Part shown: positions 47,585 through 55,809 of the stretch, one piece after another
Layout: every line of letters starts with the position of its first letter
Position numbering within the stretch: the first letter of the stretch is position 1
NCBI RefSeq assembly: GCF_004000255.1
Contig: NZ_RCIQ01000011.1
Span: 1-64,000 of the forward strand
Length of the DNA: 64,000 nt
From: Nioella ostreopsis
Lineage (GTDB): Bacteria; Pseudomonadota; Alphaproteobacteria; Rhodobacterales; Rhodobacteraceae
Reading direction: 5' to 3'
Notes under the pieces: generated by a model
What the model saw: the letters and a program-made list of their open reading frames with translations, nothing else
Databases searched by the model: none
What the model was told of the DNA's origin: nothing
Translations under genes and position numbers: made by a program

Positions 47585-49281
47585 GCGTCGGGTTTGTCAT
47601 GCTCTGCCACACGGCGCTGCACCGCGCGGCGCAAGTGGCGCGGCATTGGGCGGAGCGGGATTGCCCGGTGGTGATCCACGTGGATCAACGCGTGTCGAAA
47701 GAGGCGTTTACGGGTCTGAAATCCGATCTGTCTGACCTGCCGAATGTGAAATTCTGCGGGCGGCACAAATGCGAATGGGGCACATGGTCTCTCGTCGCGG
47801 CATCACAGACCGCGTCAGAGATGATGTTGGCCGAATTCCCCAATGTCAGACACGTTTTCCTGTCCAGCGGGTCCTGCCTGCCCCTGCGCCCGGTGGAGGA
47901 GTTGAAGGCCTATCTGGCGGCCCGCCCGCGCACCGATTTCATCGAAAGCGTGACGACCGAAGACGTGGAATGGACGGTTGACGGGTTGCATGCGGAACGG
48001 TTCCAGCTGCGCTTTCCCTTTTCATGGAAACGTCATCGCAGGCTGTTCGACGGCTATGTGGAATTGCAGCGCAGGGTCGGGTTCAAGCGGACGATGCCCG
48101 ATGATCTGGTCCCGCATCTGGGCAGCCAATGGTGGTGCCTGACCCGTCAGACCCTGTCTGCGATCCTGCAGGACCCGTCACGCAAGGCCTATGACCGCTT
48201 CTTCAAACTGGTCTGGATTCCTGACGAAAGCTACTATCAGACACTGGTTCGCAAGTATTCGACCCATATCGAAAGCCGGTCCCTGACCCTGTCGAAGTTC
48301 GATTTTCAGGGCAAACCCCATGTCTTCTATGATGATCACCTGCATCTGCTGCGCCGGTCGGATTGCTTCGTCGCGCGCAAGATCTGGCACAAGGCGGATC
48401 GGCTCTATGAAACCTTCCTGACCGATCAGGATCGCGGCACCGTCATGGCCGAACCCGCGCCGGGCAAGATCGACCGGGTCTTCGCCAAAGCGCTGGAACG
48501 GCGAACGCGCGGGCGGGCGGGCATGTATATGCACAGCCGCTTTCCGAACCCTGACTGGGAAAACGGCAAGACCAGCGCGCCTTACTCGGTCTTTCAGGGA
48601 TTCAACGACCTTTTCGAGAATTTCGAACCGTGGCTTGCCCGCCGTCTCGGCACGCGGGTGCATGGCAACCTGTTCGACCCCGTGCGCGTGCGGTTCTCGG
48701 GCGATGCGGATGTCTATGCCGGCTGCCTGTCCTCGGCCGCCGCCCTTCGCGACTATGACCCCGAGCATTTCCTGACCAGCCTGATCTGGAACACGCGGGG
48801 CGAACGTCAGGTGTTTCAGTTCAGCCCGCGTGACAAGCAGCGGATCGGGGCGTTCATCGCCTCTGACGGGAATGCGCAGATCTCGGTTGTCACCGGGGCC
48901 TGGGCGGTGCCGCTGTTCAACTCGAACCAGGATTTCCACACGATCCGAAAGACGGCGGCCCTGCTGCAAAAGCAGGAGATCGACTTCGTCAACATCCTGC
49001 GCCGGGTGCAGACACGGGCAGAGGTGAAGATCTGGTCCCTGGCGGAATTCGTGGAAGAGCCGATGGAAAATCTGCAATCGATCCTCGATGCCATCGGTGG
49101 CCCGTCCTCCGGTGCGCGCATCACCGAGGCGCCGCGCATGGTTGATCTGTCGGGTTTTGGCCAGTTTCTGCAGAATCTGAAGAACCAGGGGATGAACCCG
49201 CATGTCACGGGTGACTTCCCCGTCAACCAGCCCGGAATGCAACCCAGGTCGGGCGGATCCCGGCCCTATCTTGTCAGGTAA
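47581..49281 (+). CDS. core-2/I-branching (GT14) type glycosyltransferase
   Basis: A 566-residue protein. The N-terminal ~280 residues match the Branch/GT14 family of beta-1,6-GlcNAc transferases and xylosyltransferases: VVIHVDQRVSKE near 30, FLSSGSCLPLRP near 94, GSQWWCLTR near 180 and PDESYYQTL near 214. The C-terminal ~280 residues form an additional domain (FEPWLARRLGTRVHGNLFDP) that I recall only as a domain of unknown function in Rhodobacterales (DUF5928-like). It may bind the acceptor or the next enzyme. Overlaps the previous gene by four bases; the sulfotransferase starts four bases after the stop. Confidence 0.8.
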   Translation: MSVGFVMLCHTALHRAAQVARHWAERDCPVVIHVDQRVSKEAFTGLKSDLSDLPNVKFCGRHKCEWGTWSLVAASQTASEMMLAEFPNVRHVFLSSGSCLPLRPVEELKAYLAARPRTDFIESVTTEDVEWTVDGLHAERFQLRFPFSWKRHRRLFDGYVELQRRVGFKRTMPDDLVPHLGSQWWCLTRQTLSAILQDPSRKAYDRFFKLVWIPDESYYQTLVRKYSTHIESRSLTLSKFDFQGKPHVFYDDHLHLLRRSDCFVARKIWHKADRLYETFLTDQDRGTVMAEPAPGKIDRVFAKALERRTRGRAGMYMHSRFPNPDWENGKTSAPYSVFQGFNDLFENFEPWLARRLGTRVHGNLFDPVRVRFSGDADVYAGCLSSAAALRDYDPEHFLTSLIWNTRGERQVFQFSPRDKQRIGAFIASDGNAQISVVTGAWAVPLFNSNQDFHTIRKTAALLQKQEIDFVNILRRVQTRAEVKIWSLAEFVEEPMENLQSILDAIGGPSSGARITEAPRMVDLSGFGQFLQNLKNQGMNPHVTGDFPVNQPGMQPRSGGSRPYLVR

Positions 49282-49284
49282 CCC

Positions 49285-50715
49285 ATGTCCGACCGTTTCG
49301 ATGCCTTCGTGATCTTTGCCGAAATGCGGACGGGCTCGAACTACCTTGAGGCGACGCTGAACGATCTGCCCGATCTGAACTGCCTGGGCGAGGTCTATAA
49401 CCCCACCTTCATGGGCCATCACAATACGTTCGAGATGCATGGCATCGACATGGACCGGCGCGAGGAAAAACCTCTCGATCTGCTGGATGCGATCATCGAG
49501 AACGCGGGCGATTCCCTACCGGGATTCCGGTTCTTCCACGACCATGATCCGCGCGTGCTGGACCGGATCCTGCCCGATCCGCGCATTGCCAAGGTGGTCC
49601 TGACCCGTAATCCGCTGGAAAGCTATGTCAGCCGCCGGATCGCGACCGAGACGGGGCAATGGCGGCTGACCGATATGAAGCACCAGAAAAGCGCCAAGGT
49701 GGAATTTCGGCTGTGGGAGTTTGAGACCATGCTGGAAGACCTGCAATCGTTCCAGATCCGGCTGCAACGCGGGCTGCAAACCACCGGGCAGGCGGCGTTC
49801 TACATTCGTTACGAAGACATCAACGATGTGGAGGTCGTTAACGGCTTGGCGCGGTTCCTGGGGTCTGAACACGCCTTGGAGGCCACGAATTCGAAGCTGA
49901 AAAAGCAGAACCCGAGCGATCTGAAACAGAAGGTGGAAAACTACGACCACATGGTCCGGTCGCTGGCCAAGCTGGACCGGTTCGACCTGAGCAGAACGCC
50001 CAATTTTGAACCCGCACGCCATGCGGCTGTGCCGGGCTTCGCCCTGATGCCGGAAACAGGGTTGATGTTCATGCCGATCCGGGGTGCGGCGGTGGACCCT
50101 GTCAAGGACTGGATGGCGGGGCTGGAGGGTATCGGCGCGGACAAGCTGCTGACGGGGCTGAAGCAGAAGGACATCCGCCAATGGATGCGCAAACATCCGG
50201 GCCACCGCAGTTTCACCGTTCTTCGGCACCCCCTGGAACGGGCCTATCACGTGTTCAACAGCTGCATCCTGCCCGCCGACAGGCCCGCCTTTGCAAATAT
50301 CCGGCGGGTGCTGAAGAACCGTTACAATCTGCCGATTCCCAAGGACGGGCTGATCCCCGGCTACTATGCCGACCAGCACAAGGAGGCGTTCGTCGCCTTT
50401 CTGAATTTCCTGAAGGGCAATCTTGCCGGGCAGACCAGCCTGAAGGTGGAACAGATCTTCGCGTCTCAGACAGCCCTGATTCAGGGCATGGCCAATTTCG
50501 CGCTGCCCGACCGCATCTTGCGGGAAGAGGACCTCATCGAGGAACTGCCCCGGCTGGCCGCCTCTCTGGGGCGTGCAGGTAGGGAATTCGACATGGCCCT
50601 GCCAGAGGAGCCTTTCCCGCTGGCAGAGATCAACGACAGCGAAATCGAGTCGCTGATCTTCGACATCTATCGCAAGGATTTCCTGAATTTCGGCTTCCAG
50701 ACCTGGGAGCCTTAG
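49285..50715 (+). CDS. two-module sulfotransferase
   Basis: A 476-residue protein. Module one, residues about 1-230, has the 5'-phosphosulfate loop-like FAEMRTGSNYLEATL (near 10-24) and the 3'-phosphate site KVVLTRNPLESYVSRR (near 101-116), as in NodH/Stf0-type enzymes. Module two, about 235-476, has VLRHPLERAYHVFNS (near 313-327), which resembles the 3'-phosphate site of carbohydrate sulfotransferases. Its 5' loop is not obvious; GLMFMPIRGAA near 258 is at the expected place but lacks the Lys/Arg-Ser/Thr signature. Last gene of the galU-led run. PAPS is the expected donor; the acceptor is probably the glycan of this locus. Convergent with ptsN, overlapping by four bases. Confidence 0.78.
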   Translation: MSDRFDAFVIFAEMRTGSNYLEATLNDLPDLNCLGEVYNPTFMGHHNTFEMHGIDMDRREEKPLDLLDAIIENAGDSLPGFRFFHDHDPRVLDRILPDPRIAKVVLTRNPLESYVSRRIATETGQWRLTDMKHQKSAKVEFRLWEFETMLEDLQSFQIRLQRGLQTTGQAAFYIRYEDINDVEVVNGLARFLGSEHALEATNSKLKKQNPSDLKQKVENYDHMVRSLAKLDRFDLSRTPNFEPARHAAVPGFALMPETGLMFMPIRGAAVDPVKDWMAGLEGIGADKLLTGLKQKDIRQWMRKHPGHRSFTVLRHPLERAYHVFNSCILPADRPAFANIRRVLKNRYNLPIPKDGLIPGYYADQHKEAFVAFLNFLKGNLAGQTSLKVEQIFASQTALIQGMANFALPDRILREEDLIEELPRLAASLGRAGREFDMALPEEPFPLAEINDSEIESLIFDIYRKDFLNFGFQTWEP

Positions 50716-51176
50716 GCCGCCTGCGTCGTGCGTGCCTCGGTCAGCAGGGTATGCAGCGTCGCCGCGTCTGAATTGGCCCGCAGTTTTTCACACAGGACCG
50801 GATCGCGCAGGGTGCGAGAGACGAGCGCCAGTGCCTTGAGATGCTCTGTTCCCGCTTCCTCTGGTGCGAACAGCGCAAAAACGAGGTCAACCGGTTGGCG
50901 GTCCACGGCGTCGAAATCCACAGGTCGATCCAGCTTGATGAAAGCGCCCTGCACCCCGGTCAGGCCGGACAGGCGTGCATGCGGCAGGGCAACACCCTTG
51001 CCGAACCCGGTCGGCCCAAGGCTTTCGCGTTCCAGCAGGGCCGACGTAATGTCCGTCATCGACAACCCTGTCAGTGGCGCGGCGACATCGGCCACAGCCT
51101 GTATCAGTCGCTTCTTACTGGTGACATCAGCGATGATACGAACCGCTGTCGGGCTCAATAGTGACGCAAGATCCAT
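50712..51176 (-). CDS. ptsN: nitrogen-PTS EIIA protein
   Basis: A 154-residue EIIA-Ntr phosphocarrier with the active histidine in GVALPHARL (His66). It takes part in a regulatory phosphorelay (PtsP, PtsO, PtsN) without sugar transport. It follows hpf on the minus strand, as in most Proteobacteria, but rpoN is not present in this block. Confidence 0.93.
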   Translation of the reverse strand: MDLASLLSPTAVRIIADVTSKKRLIQAVADVAAPLTGLSMTDITSALLERESLGPTGFGKGVALPHARLSGLTGVQGAFIKLDRPVDFDAVDRQPVDLVFALFAPEEAGTEHLKALALVSRTLRDPVLCEKLRANSDAATLHTLLTEARTTQAA

Positions 51177-51227
51177 GAAACCGTCCCGGTCTGGGGCCGC
51201 GCTTTCGCCCGGCCCCTGTTGCTTCTG

Positions 51228-51794
51228 TTAACGGGGGTCAATCCAGCCGACATTCCCATCTTCGCGGCGGTAGACCACATTCAACCCGTCGTGTCCCTCG
51301 TTTCGGAAAATCAGAACGGGCGACCCGGAAATTTCCATCTGCATCACCGCTTCACCAACCGAAAGGGACGGGATTTTCGTCTCCATCTCGGCAATGATCA
51401 TCGGCTGCAGCGAATCCGGTTCGTCCTCATCCCCATGGTCCGAGCCCGCGAGGATATACGAGGAACCGGCGAAGGTTTCAACGGGCTCTGATCGCTTGAT
51501 GTGATGGTCTTTCAGGCGGCGCTTGTAGCGACGCAGCTGCTTTTCCATCTTCTCTGCGCATTGGTCGAAGGATGCGTAGATTTCATGGTCGGCGGCCTTT
51601 GCCGACGCGGTCAGCCCGGTCGACAGATGGATGGTGGCTTCGCAGACATGCTCGTGGCCGCTACGCGAGAACACGATATTCGCGTCGGTCGGACGTTCAG
51701 CGTATTTTTCCACGACGGCGCCAAGACTGTCCTTCACATGGGTTTGCAAGGCATCGCCGATATCGATTTGTTTTCCGCTGATCTGGTAGCGCAT
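51228..51794 (-). CDS. hpf: ribosome hibernation promoting factor, long form
   Basis: A 188-residue protein. The N-terminal S30AE domain (about 1-105) binds the decoding site of idle ribosomes. The C-terminal dimerisation domain (about 130-188, SLSVGEAVMQMEISGSPVLIF) marks it as the long form that makes 100S dimers by itself. An AAGGAGG ribosome site at 51804-51798 precedes the start, and a large hairpin lies just upstream in the leader. Confidence 0.94.
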   Translation of the reverse strand: MRYQISGKQIDIGDALQTHVKDSLGAVVEKYAERPTDANIVFSRSGHEHVCEATIHLSTGLTASAKAADHEIYASFDQCAEKMEKQLRRYKRRLKDHHIKRSEPVETFAGSSYILAGSDHGDEDEPDSLQPMIIAEMETKIPSLSVGEAVMQMEISGSPVLIFRNEGHDGLNVVYRREDGNVGWIDPR

Positions 51795-51812
51795 AGGACC
51801 TCCTTAAATGCG

Positions 51813-51849
51813 AACGGCCGACGCGGGGATGGGTCCCCGGGCGGCCGTT
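51813..51849 (-). other. large hairpin in the hpf leader
   Basis: An outer stem AACGGCCG 51813-51820 with CGGCCGTT 51842-51849 encloses an inner stem CGGGGA 51824-51829 with TCCCCG 51834-51839 and a TGGG loop. It ends nine bases before the hpf ribosome site on the minus strand and has only a short T-run (CGCATTT) after it. It could end the lptB transcript, control hpf, or both. The rest of the 51795-52027 gap shows no gene. Confidence 0.6.
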
Positions 51850-52027
51850 GGTCAGTGCAGTGATGCAACGAAAATGCCTGCCCGAAGTTTGCTTGCATTC
51901 GTAGGCCCGGTGGGTCCGGTGATGTGCAGTGCAAGATCGGGAACGCTTTCGTACATCCCCACCATTTGGCGCTGAATCGGGGCGATCTGTCAACGGCAAC
52001 TCGCCGTGATCCGACCGTTGGCAAAGA

Positions 52028-52789
52028 TCAACTGATGCGGAAACTGTGGCCCAGATAGACCCGGCGCACGTTCTCGTCTCGCACCACTTCCTCGGCGGTG
52101 CCGCTCATCAACATGGTGCCGTCATGCAGGATATAGGCACGGTCCACGATTTCGAGTGTTTCGCGCACGTTGTGATCGGTGATCAAGACACCAATCCCCC
52201 GTTTTTTAAGGTCTGACACCAGTGCGCGAATCTCGGACACCGCGATCGGATCGACACCCGCAAAGGGCTCATCCAGCAGCAGATAACGGGGGTTCGAGGC
52301 CAGGCAGCGGGCAATCTCGGCGCGGCGGCGTTCGCCCCCGGACAGGGACAGGGCCGGGGCAGCGCGCAGATGGGTGATGGAAAATTCCGACAGCAGCTCC
52401 TCCAGCCGCTCGTGACGCTTGTGGCGGTCCTTTTCCACCACTTCGAGAATCGCCGTGATGTTTTCCTCGACCGTCAGACCACGGAAGATCGACATTTCCT
52501 GTGGCAGATAGCCGATGCCTGCCTTGGCGCGGCGATACATCGGCAGATAGGTGATGTCCTGCCCGTCCAGAATGACCTTGCCACCTTCGGGGGCGACCAG
52601 CCCGGCGATCGAATAGAAACAGGTGGTCTTGCCCGATCCGTTTGGACCAAGAAGGGCAACAACCTCACCCCTGTCCAAAGTCATGGTCACGTCGCGGATC
52701 ACTGGGCGACGTTTGTAGCTTTTCCGCAGATTGGTAACGCGCAGGCCCTGCTGGCCCTGTTCCATCACAAGATCGGGCCGGTCTGCCAT
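52028..52789 (-). CDS. lptB: LPS export ABC transporter ATPase LptB
   Basis: A 253-residue ATPase that powers LPS extraction with LptFG. Walker A GPNGSGKTT lies near 48, the signature LSGGERRRAEIARCLAS near 149 and Walker B LLLDEPFAGVDP near 172. Three bases separate it from lptA. lptF and lptG are not in this window, which is usual. Confidence 0.96.
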   Translation of the reverse strand: MADRPDLVMEQGQQGLRVTNLRKSYKRRPVIRDVTMTLDRGEVVALLGPNGSGKTTCFYSIAGLVAPEGGKVILDGQDITYLPMYRRAKAGIGYLPQEMSIFRGLTVEENITAILEVVEKDRHKRHERLEELLSEFSITHLRAAPALSLSGGERRRAEIARCLASNPRYLLLDEPFAGVDPIAVSEIRALVSDLKKRGIGVLITDHNVRETLEIVDRAYILHDGTMLMSGTAEEVVRDENVRRVYLGHSFRIS

Positions 52790-52792
52790 GGG

Positions 52793-53278
52793 TTACTGCC
52801 CCGCGGGCTGCAGGATGGTGCGCACCCGGCCCTCGACGGTGCCGTTACCGGTGTTGAGGTCGATATTCAGCCGGTCACCGGCAATCGTGGTGCGCCCTTG
52901 CGTGACCAGAACATCGCCCGACAGGAACACATGACCGGTTTCGACCGAGTATTCCGCCTGTGCGCCTTCCGCGGCGTCCTGCCCGCGCGTAAGCAGCACG
53001 CCGCCAGTGGCCAGAACCTGCTGGATCTGCTGCGTGTCGCCAGTGCCGTAGATGACAGACACCTCGCCTGCTGCCATCCTCAGATCCCCCTGGATCACGA
53101 TGACATTGCCGGAAAACACCGCATTTCCCGTAGTTTGATCCACGCTGAGGCTGTCTGACGTCACCTCGATCGGCTGGTTGGCATCATGCGACACCCCCCC
53201 GAATCCAATGGATGTTTGAGCCGAGATCGGCAAAGCGAAAAGGCAAGCCACGCAAAGGGCAATGAAAAAGGCGCGCAT
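52793..53278 (-). CDS. lptA: LPS transport periplasmic protein LptA
   Basis: A 161-residue periplasmic bridge protein. Signal peptide 1-20 (ending ISAQ), then the OstA/LptA beta-jellyroll repeat region (QPIEVTSDSLSVDQ, AVFSGNVIVIQGDLRM). The ATG at 53278 is chosen as the start of the signal peptide; longer in-frame starts lie inside the lptC reading frame. Located between lptC and lptB as expected. Confidence 0.92.
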   Translation of the reverse strand: MRAFFIALCVACLFALPISAQTSIGFGGVSHDANQPIEVTSDSLSVDQTTGNAVFSGNVIVIQGDLRMAAGEVSVIYGTGDTQQIQQVLATGGVLLTRGQDAAEGAQAEYSVETGHVFLSGDVLVTQGRTTIAGDRLNIDLNTGNGTVEGRVRTILQPAGQ

Positions 53279-53288
53279 GAAAGCTCCG

Positions 53289-53885
53289 TTAACTTCCGGG
53301 CTCGTATAGCACCCGAACACCGTCATTAAAAAGGACAACGTCGTTTCCATCAACAGCGCTGATTCGCATTGATCCGGCTGTCAGGGACAAACCGGGGCCG
53401 GTGACCAGCACATTTCCCGGCGCAACGGCACTGGATGTGCCCATGTCGAAATGCAAAAGCTCTGTGTTCAGGCGTAGTCCGGTGGTGGTCGTCAGCTGTA
53501 CCTCGTCGCCCAGTTCGGCGGCCTCGTTGCGCAGGTCGAACTGTCCGCTGCCTGCCACAATCAGCAGGATGGAATCAGAGTCCAGGTCAATGCGGGCCTC
53601 GATGGTTTCGGCATCCAGCATGTTGGGGTTCGTCAGCCTTGGGACGACGCGCGCGGCGGTGAAGATCACCTCGCGCCCATCCGACATGGTGCCTGCAAAG
53701 CGTGGCTGGCCAAGGCTTTGTTCGCGGGCCAGTTCCTCCACATCCACTTCGGCGAAGGGAATGGCGCGGTTCGGGTCCGGGGCGCGGGAGAACAGGAACA
53801 GGGTCGACAGCAGCGCCAGCGCCAGCAGCGGCAGGATCACCTTTACCCAGGCGACAACACGCGAATAGGTGTTGGGCGCGGCCAT
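53289..53885 (-). CDS. lptC: LPS export protein LptC
   Basis: A 198-residue inner-membrane protein with one N-terminal helix (residues about 11-32, VVAWVKVILPLLALALLSTLF) and a periplasmic jellyroll that passes LPS from LptBFG to LptA. The helix length and the following FSRAPDPNRAIPFAEVD are typical of alphaproteobacterial LptC. Sequence similarity in the family is low, so position before lptA and lptB carries weight. Ten bases separate it from lptA. Confidence 0.88.
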   Translation of the reverse strand: MAAPNTYSRVVAWVKVILPLLALALLSTLFLFSRAPDPNRAIPFAEVDVEELAREQSLGQPRFAGTMSDGREVIFTAARVVPRLTNPNMLDAETIEARIDLDSDSILLIVAGSGQFDLRNEAAELGDEVQLTTTTGLRLNTELLHFDMGTSSAVAPGNVLVTGPGLSLTAGSMRISAVDGNDVVLFNDGVRVLYEPGS

Positions 53886-53895
53886 GTCCGTCCCC

Positions 53896-54507
53896 TCAGT
53901 GAGAGAAGATGTCGATCTCGGGCCAGCCCGCAAGATCCAGCTTGGCGCGAGTGGGCAGGAAATCGAAACAGGCCTGCGCGATCTCGGTCCTGCCTTCGCG
54001 GTCCAGCCGTGTCTCAAAGATATCTTTGAGCCGGTGCAGGTACAGCACATCGGACGCGGCATAGGTCATCTGCGCATCGGTCAACTTCGGCGCGCCCCAG
54101 TCAGAGCTTTGCTGCATCTTGGAAATGTCGACGTTCAGAAGTTCCTGACACAGGTTCCGCAATCCGTGACGATCGGTATAGGTGCGCACCAGCTTCGATG
54201 CGATCTTGGTGCAAAAGACCGGTGCGGCCAGCGCGCCGAAGGCGTGATACATGGCGGCAATGTCGAAGCGCCCGAAATGGAAGAGTTTCAGAACCTCGGG
54301 GTCTTCCAGCATCCGCGCAAGGTTCGGGGCCTCGGTCTGGCCCTTGTCCACATGCACCAGATGCGCATGACCATCCCCGCCCGACATCTGCACCAGACAC
54401 AGCCGGTCGCGATGCGGGTTCAGACCCATCGTTTCGCAGTCGATTGCAACAACCGGCCCAAGGTCCAGCCCGTCGGGAAGGTCGTTCTTGTAAAGATGGA
54501 TCGTCAT
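53896..54507 (-). CDS. nrnC: NrnC-type 3'-5' exoribonuclease
   Basis: A 203-residue DEDDy exonuclease consisting of the RNase D exonuclease domain alone, without HRDC domains. The acidic residues lie in VAIDCETMGLNPHRDRLCLVQ (near 20-40), FHFGRFDIAAM (near 76) and YAASDVLYLHRL (near 148). This length and the PHRDRLCLVQ-S-GDG stretch fit NrnC, the alphaproteobacterial enzyme that degrades dinucleotides in place of Orn. RNase D fragment is the alternative name. The ATG at 54507 follows a GGGGAAG site. Confidence 0.8.
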   Translation of the reverse strand: MTIHLYKNDLPDGLDLGPVVAIDCETMGLNPHRDRLCLVQMSGGDGHAHLVHVDKGQTEAPNLARMLEDPEVLKLFHFGRFDIAAMYHAFGALAAPVFCTKIASKLVRTYTDRHGLRNLCQELLNVDISKMQQSSDWGAPKLTDAQMTYAASDVLYLHRLKDIFETRLDREGRTEIAQACFDFLPTRAKLDLAGWPEIDIFSH

Positions 54508-54642
54508 CGTCTTCCCCTGATCAATCGCAGGCCGAGCAGCAGGTGTTCGGTTACCTTTGGCGGGGTTCATGTCACCTTTCAGGAAAATAGGCAACTTGAG
54601 CCGCGCTTGCCAATCGCATCCGGTCAATTGGCGTCAACCTGC

Positions 54643-55809
54643 CTATGCACCGGTCAAGGGTACGCCTTTCAGCCAGACGGAGGCCGGGTCCGAGCCCTCT
54701 GGATCGAAATGAACGAAATCCGCCGCTGTGCCGGGCTCAAGACATCCCAGACGATCGCTTTCACCAATAACAGCGGCGGGCACTGAGGTTGCCATAGCCA
54801 GCGCCGTTGCGTGATCAGCAAAGCCCCAACGGACCAGATTGCGGATAGCGGTCAGCTGATCCAGATCTGCCCCCGCCAAAGTACCGTCTTCCAACGTCAG
54901 CCGGCCATCTGTTCGCAGCACCCGACGCGTGCCAAGCCTGAATTCCCGCAGGTCCGACCCGGCAACGGCCATTGCGTCGCTCACCAGAAATATTCGTCCC
55001 GGCCCCGTTTTGGACCGCAGAGCGATGCCGATGCTGTCGGGATGTGCGTGTATGCCGTCTGCGATCAAGCCCGCGGACAGATGCGGTTGTGATAGCGCCG
55101 TGCCGACCAGGCCCGGTTCCCGGTTGCCTAGCTGGCTCATGGCGTTGAACAGATGCGTCACGCAGGTGGCCCCGGCGGCGATGGCCTCTTTCGCTTGGGC
55201 GGCGCTTGTTTCGGTATGTCCGAGAGAAATCACGAGCCCCGCTTCGGTCAATTGCCGGATTTGTTCGGGTGTCACGTTTTCGACTGCCACCGTCATCTTC
55301 AGAACCGGCAACCGGCGCGCGCCGTCGATCAGGATGGCGATATCTCTATCGGTCATGGGGCGGATGAAACGCGCTTCATGCGCGCCTTTGCGGGCAATGG
55401 ACAGATGCGGACCCTCCAGATGCAGGCCGATGATGCCGGGAATGTCTGCGGCAACCGCGGCCTCAACCGCGTCGATGGCGGCAACGGTTTTGTCAGGACT
55501 ATCCGTGATCAGGGTCGGCAGGATTGACGTCGCCCCAAGCGTGGCATGGGCCTGCGCGATGCGGCGCAGGGCGTCAACCGACTGGTCATCGTTCAGCATC
55601 ACTCCGCCACCGCCATTGACTTGCAGGTCGACAAAGCCCGGTGCGATGATCCCTTCCGGAAGGCATCGGCGGGGCATTGTGTCATCCAGATCGCCGGTGG
55701 GGACAATCTCCAAGACCCGGCCGCGTTCCACGATCAGCGCGCTGTCCAGGTGGAATTCAGTGCCATCGAAGATCCGGGGGCAGAGATAGGCTGTGCGATG
55801 CTCCGTCAT
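54643..55809 (-). CDS. nagA: N-acetylglucosamine-6-phosphate deacetylase
   Basis: A 388-residue amidohydrolase that converts GlcNAc-6-phosphate to glucosamine-6-phosphate. The metal and substrate residues are visible in LHLEGPHLS near 122, THLFNAMSQL near 215 and the catalytic Asp of LVSDAMAVAG near 270. It overlaps the SIS-domain gene upstream by four bases and is the last gene of the leftward amino-sugar group. It would act after the GlcNAc kinase encoded in the same group. Confidence 0.94.
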   Translation of the reverse strand: MTEHRTAYLCPRIFDGTEFHLDSALIVERGRVLEIVPTGDLDDTMPRRCLPEGIIAPGFVDLQVNGGGGVMLNDDQSVDALRRIAQAHATLGATSILPTLITDSPDKTVAAIDAVEAAVAADIPGIIGLHLEGPHLSIARKGAHEARFIRPMTDRDIAILIDGARRLPVLKMTVAVENVTPEQIRQLTEAGLVISLGHTETSAAQAKEAIAAGATCVTHLFNAMSQLGNREPGLVGTALSQPHLSAGLIADGIHAHPDSIGIALRSKTGPGRIFLVSDAMAVAGSDLREFRLGTRRVLRTDGRLTLEDGTLAGADLDQLTAIRNLVRWGFADHATALAMATSVPAAVIGESDRLGCLEPGTAADFVHFDPEGSDPASVWLKGVPLTGA

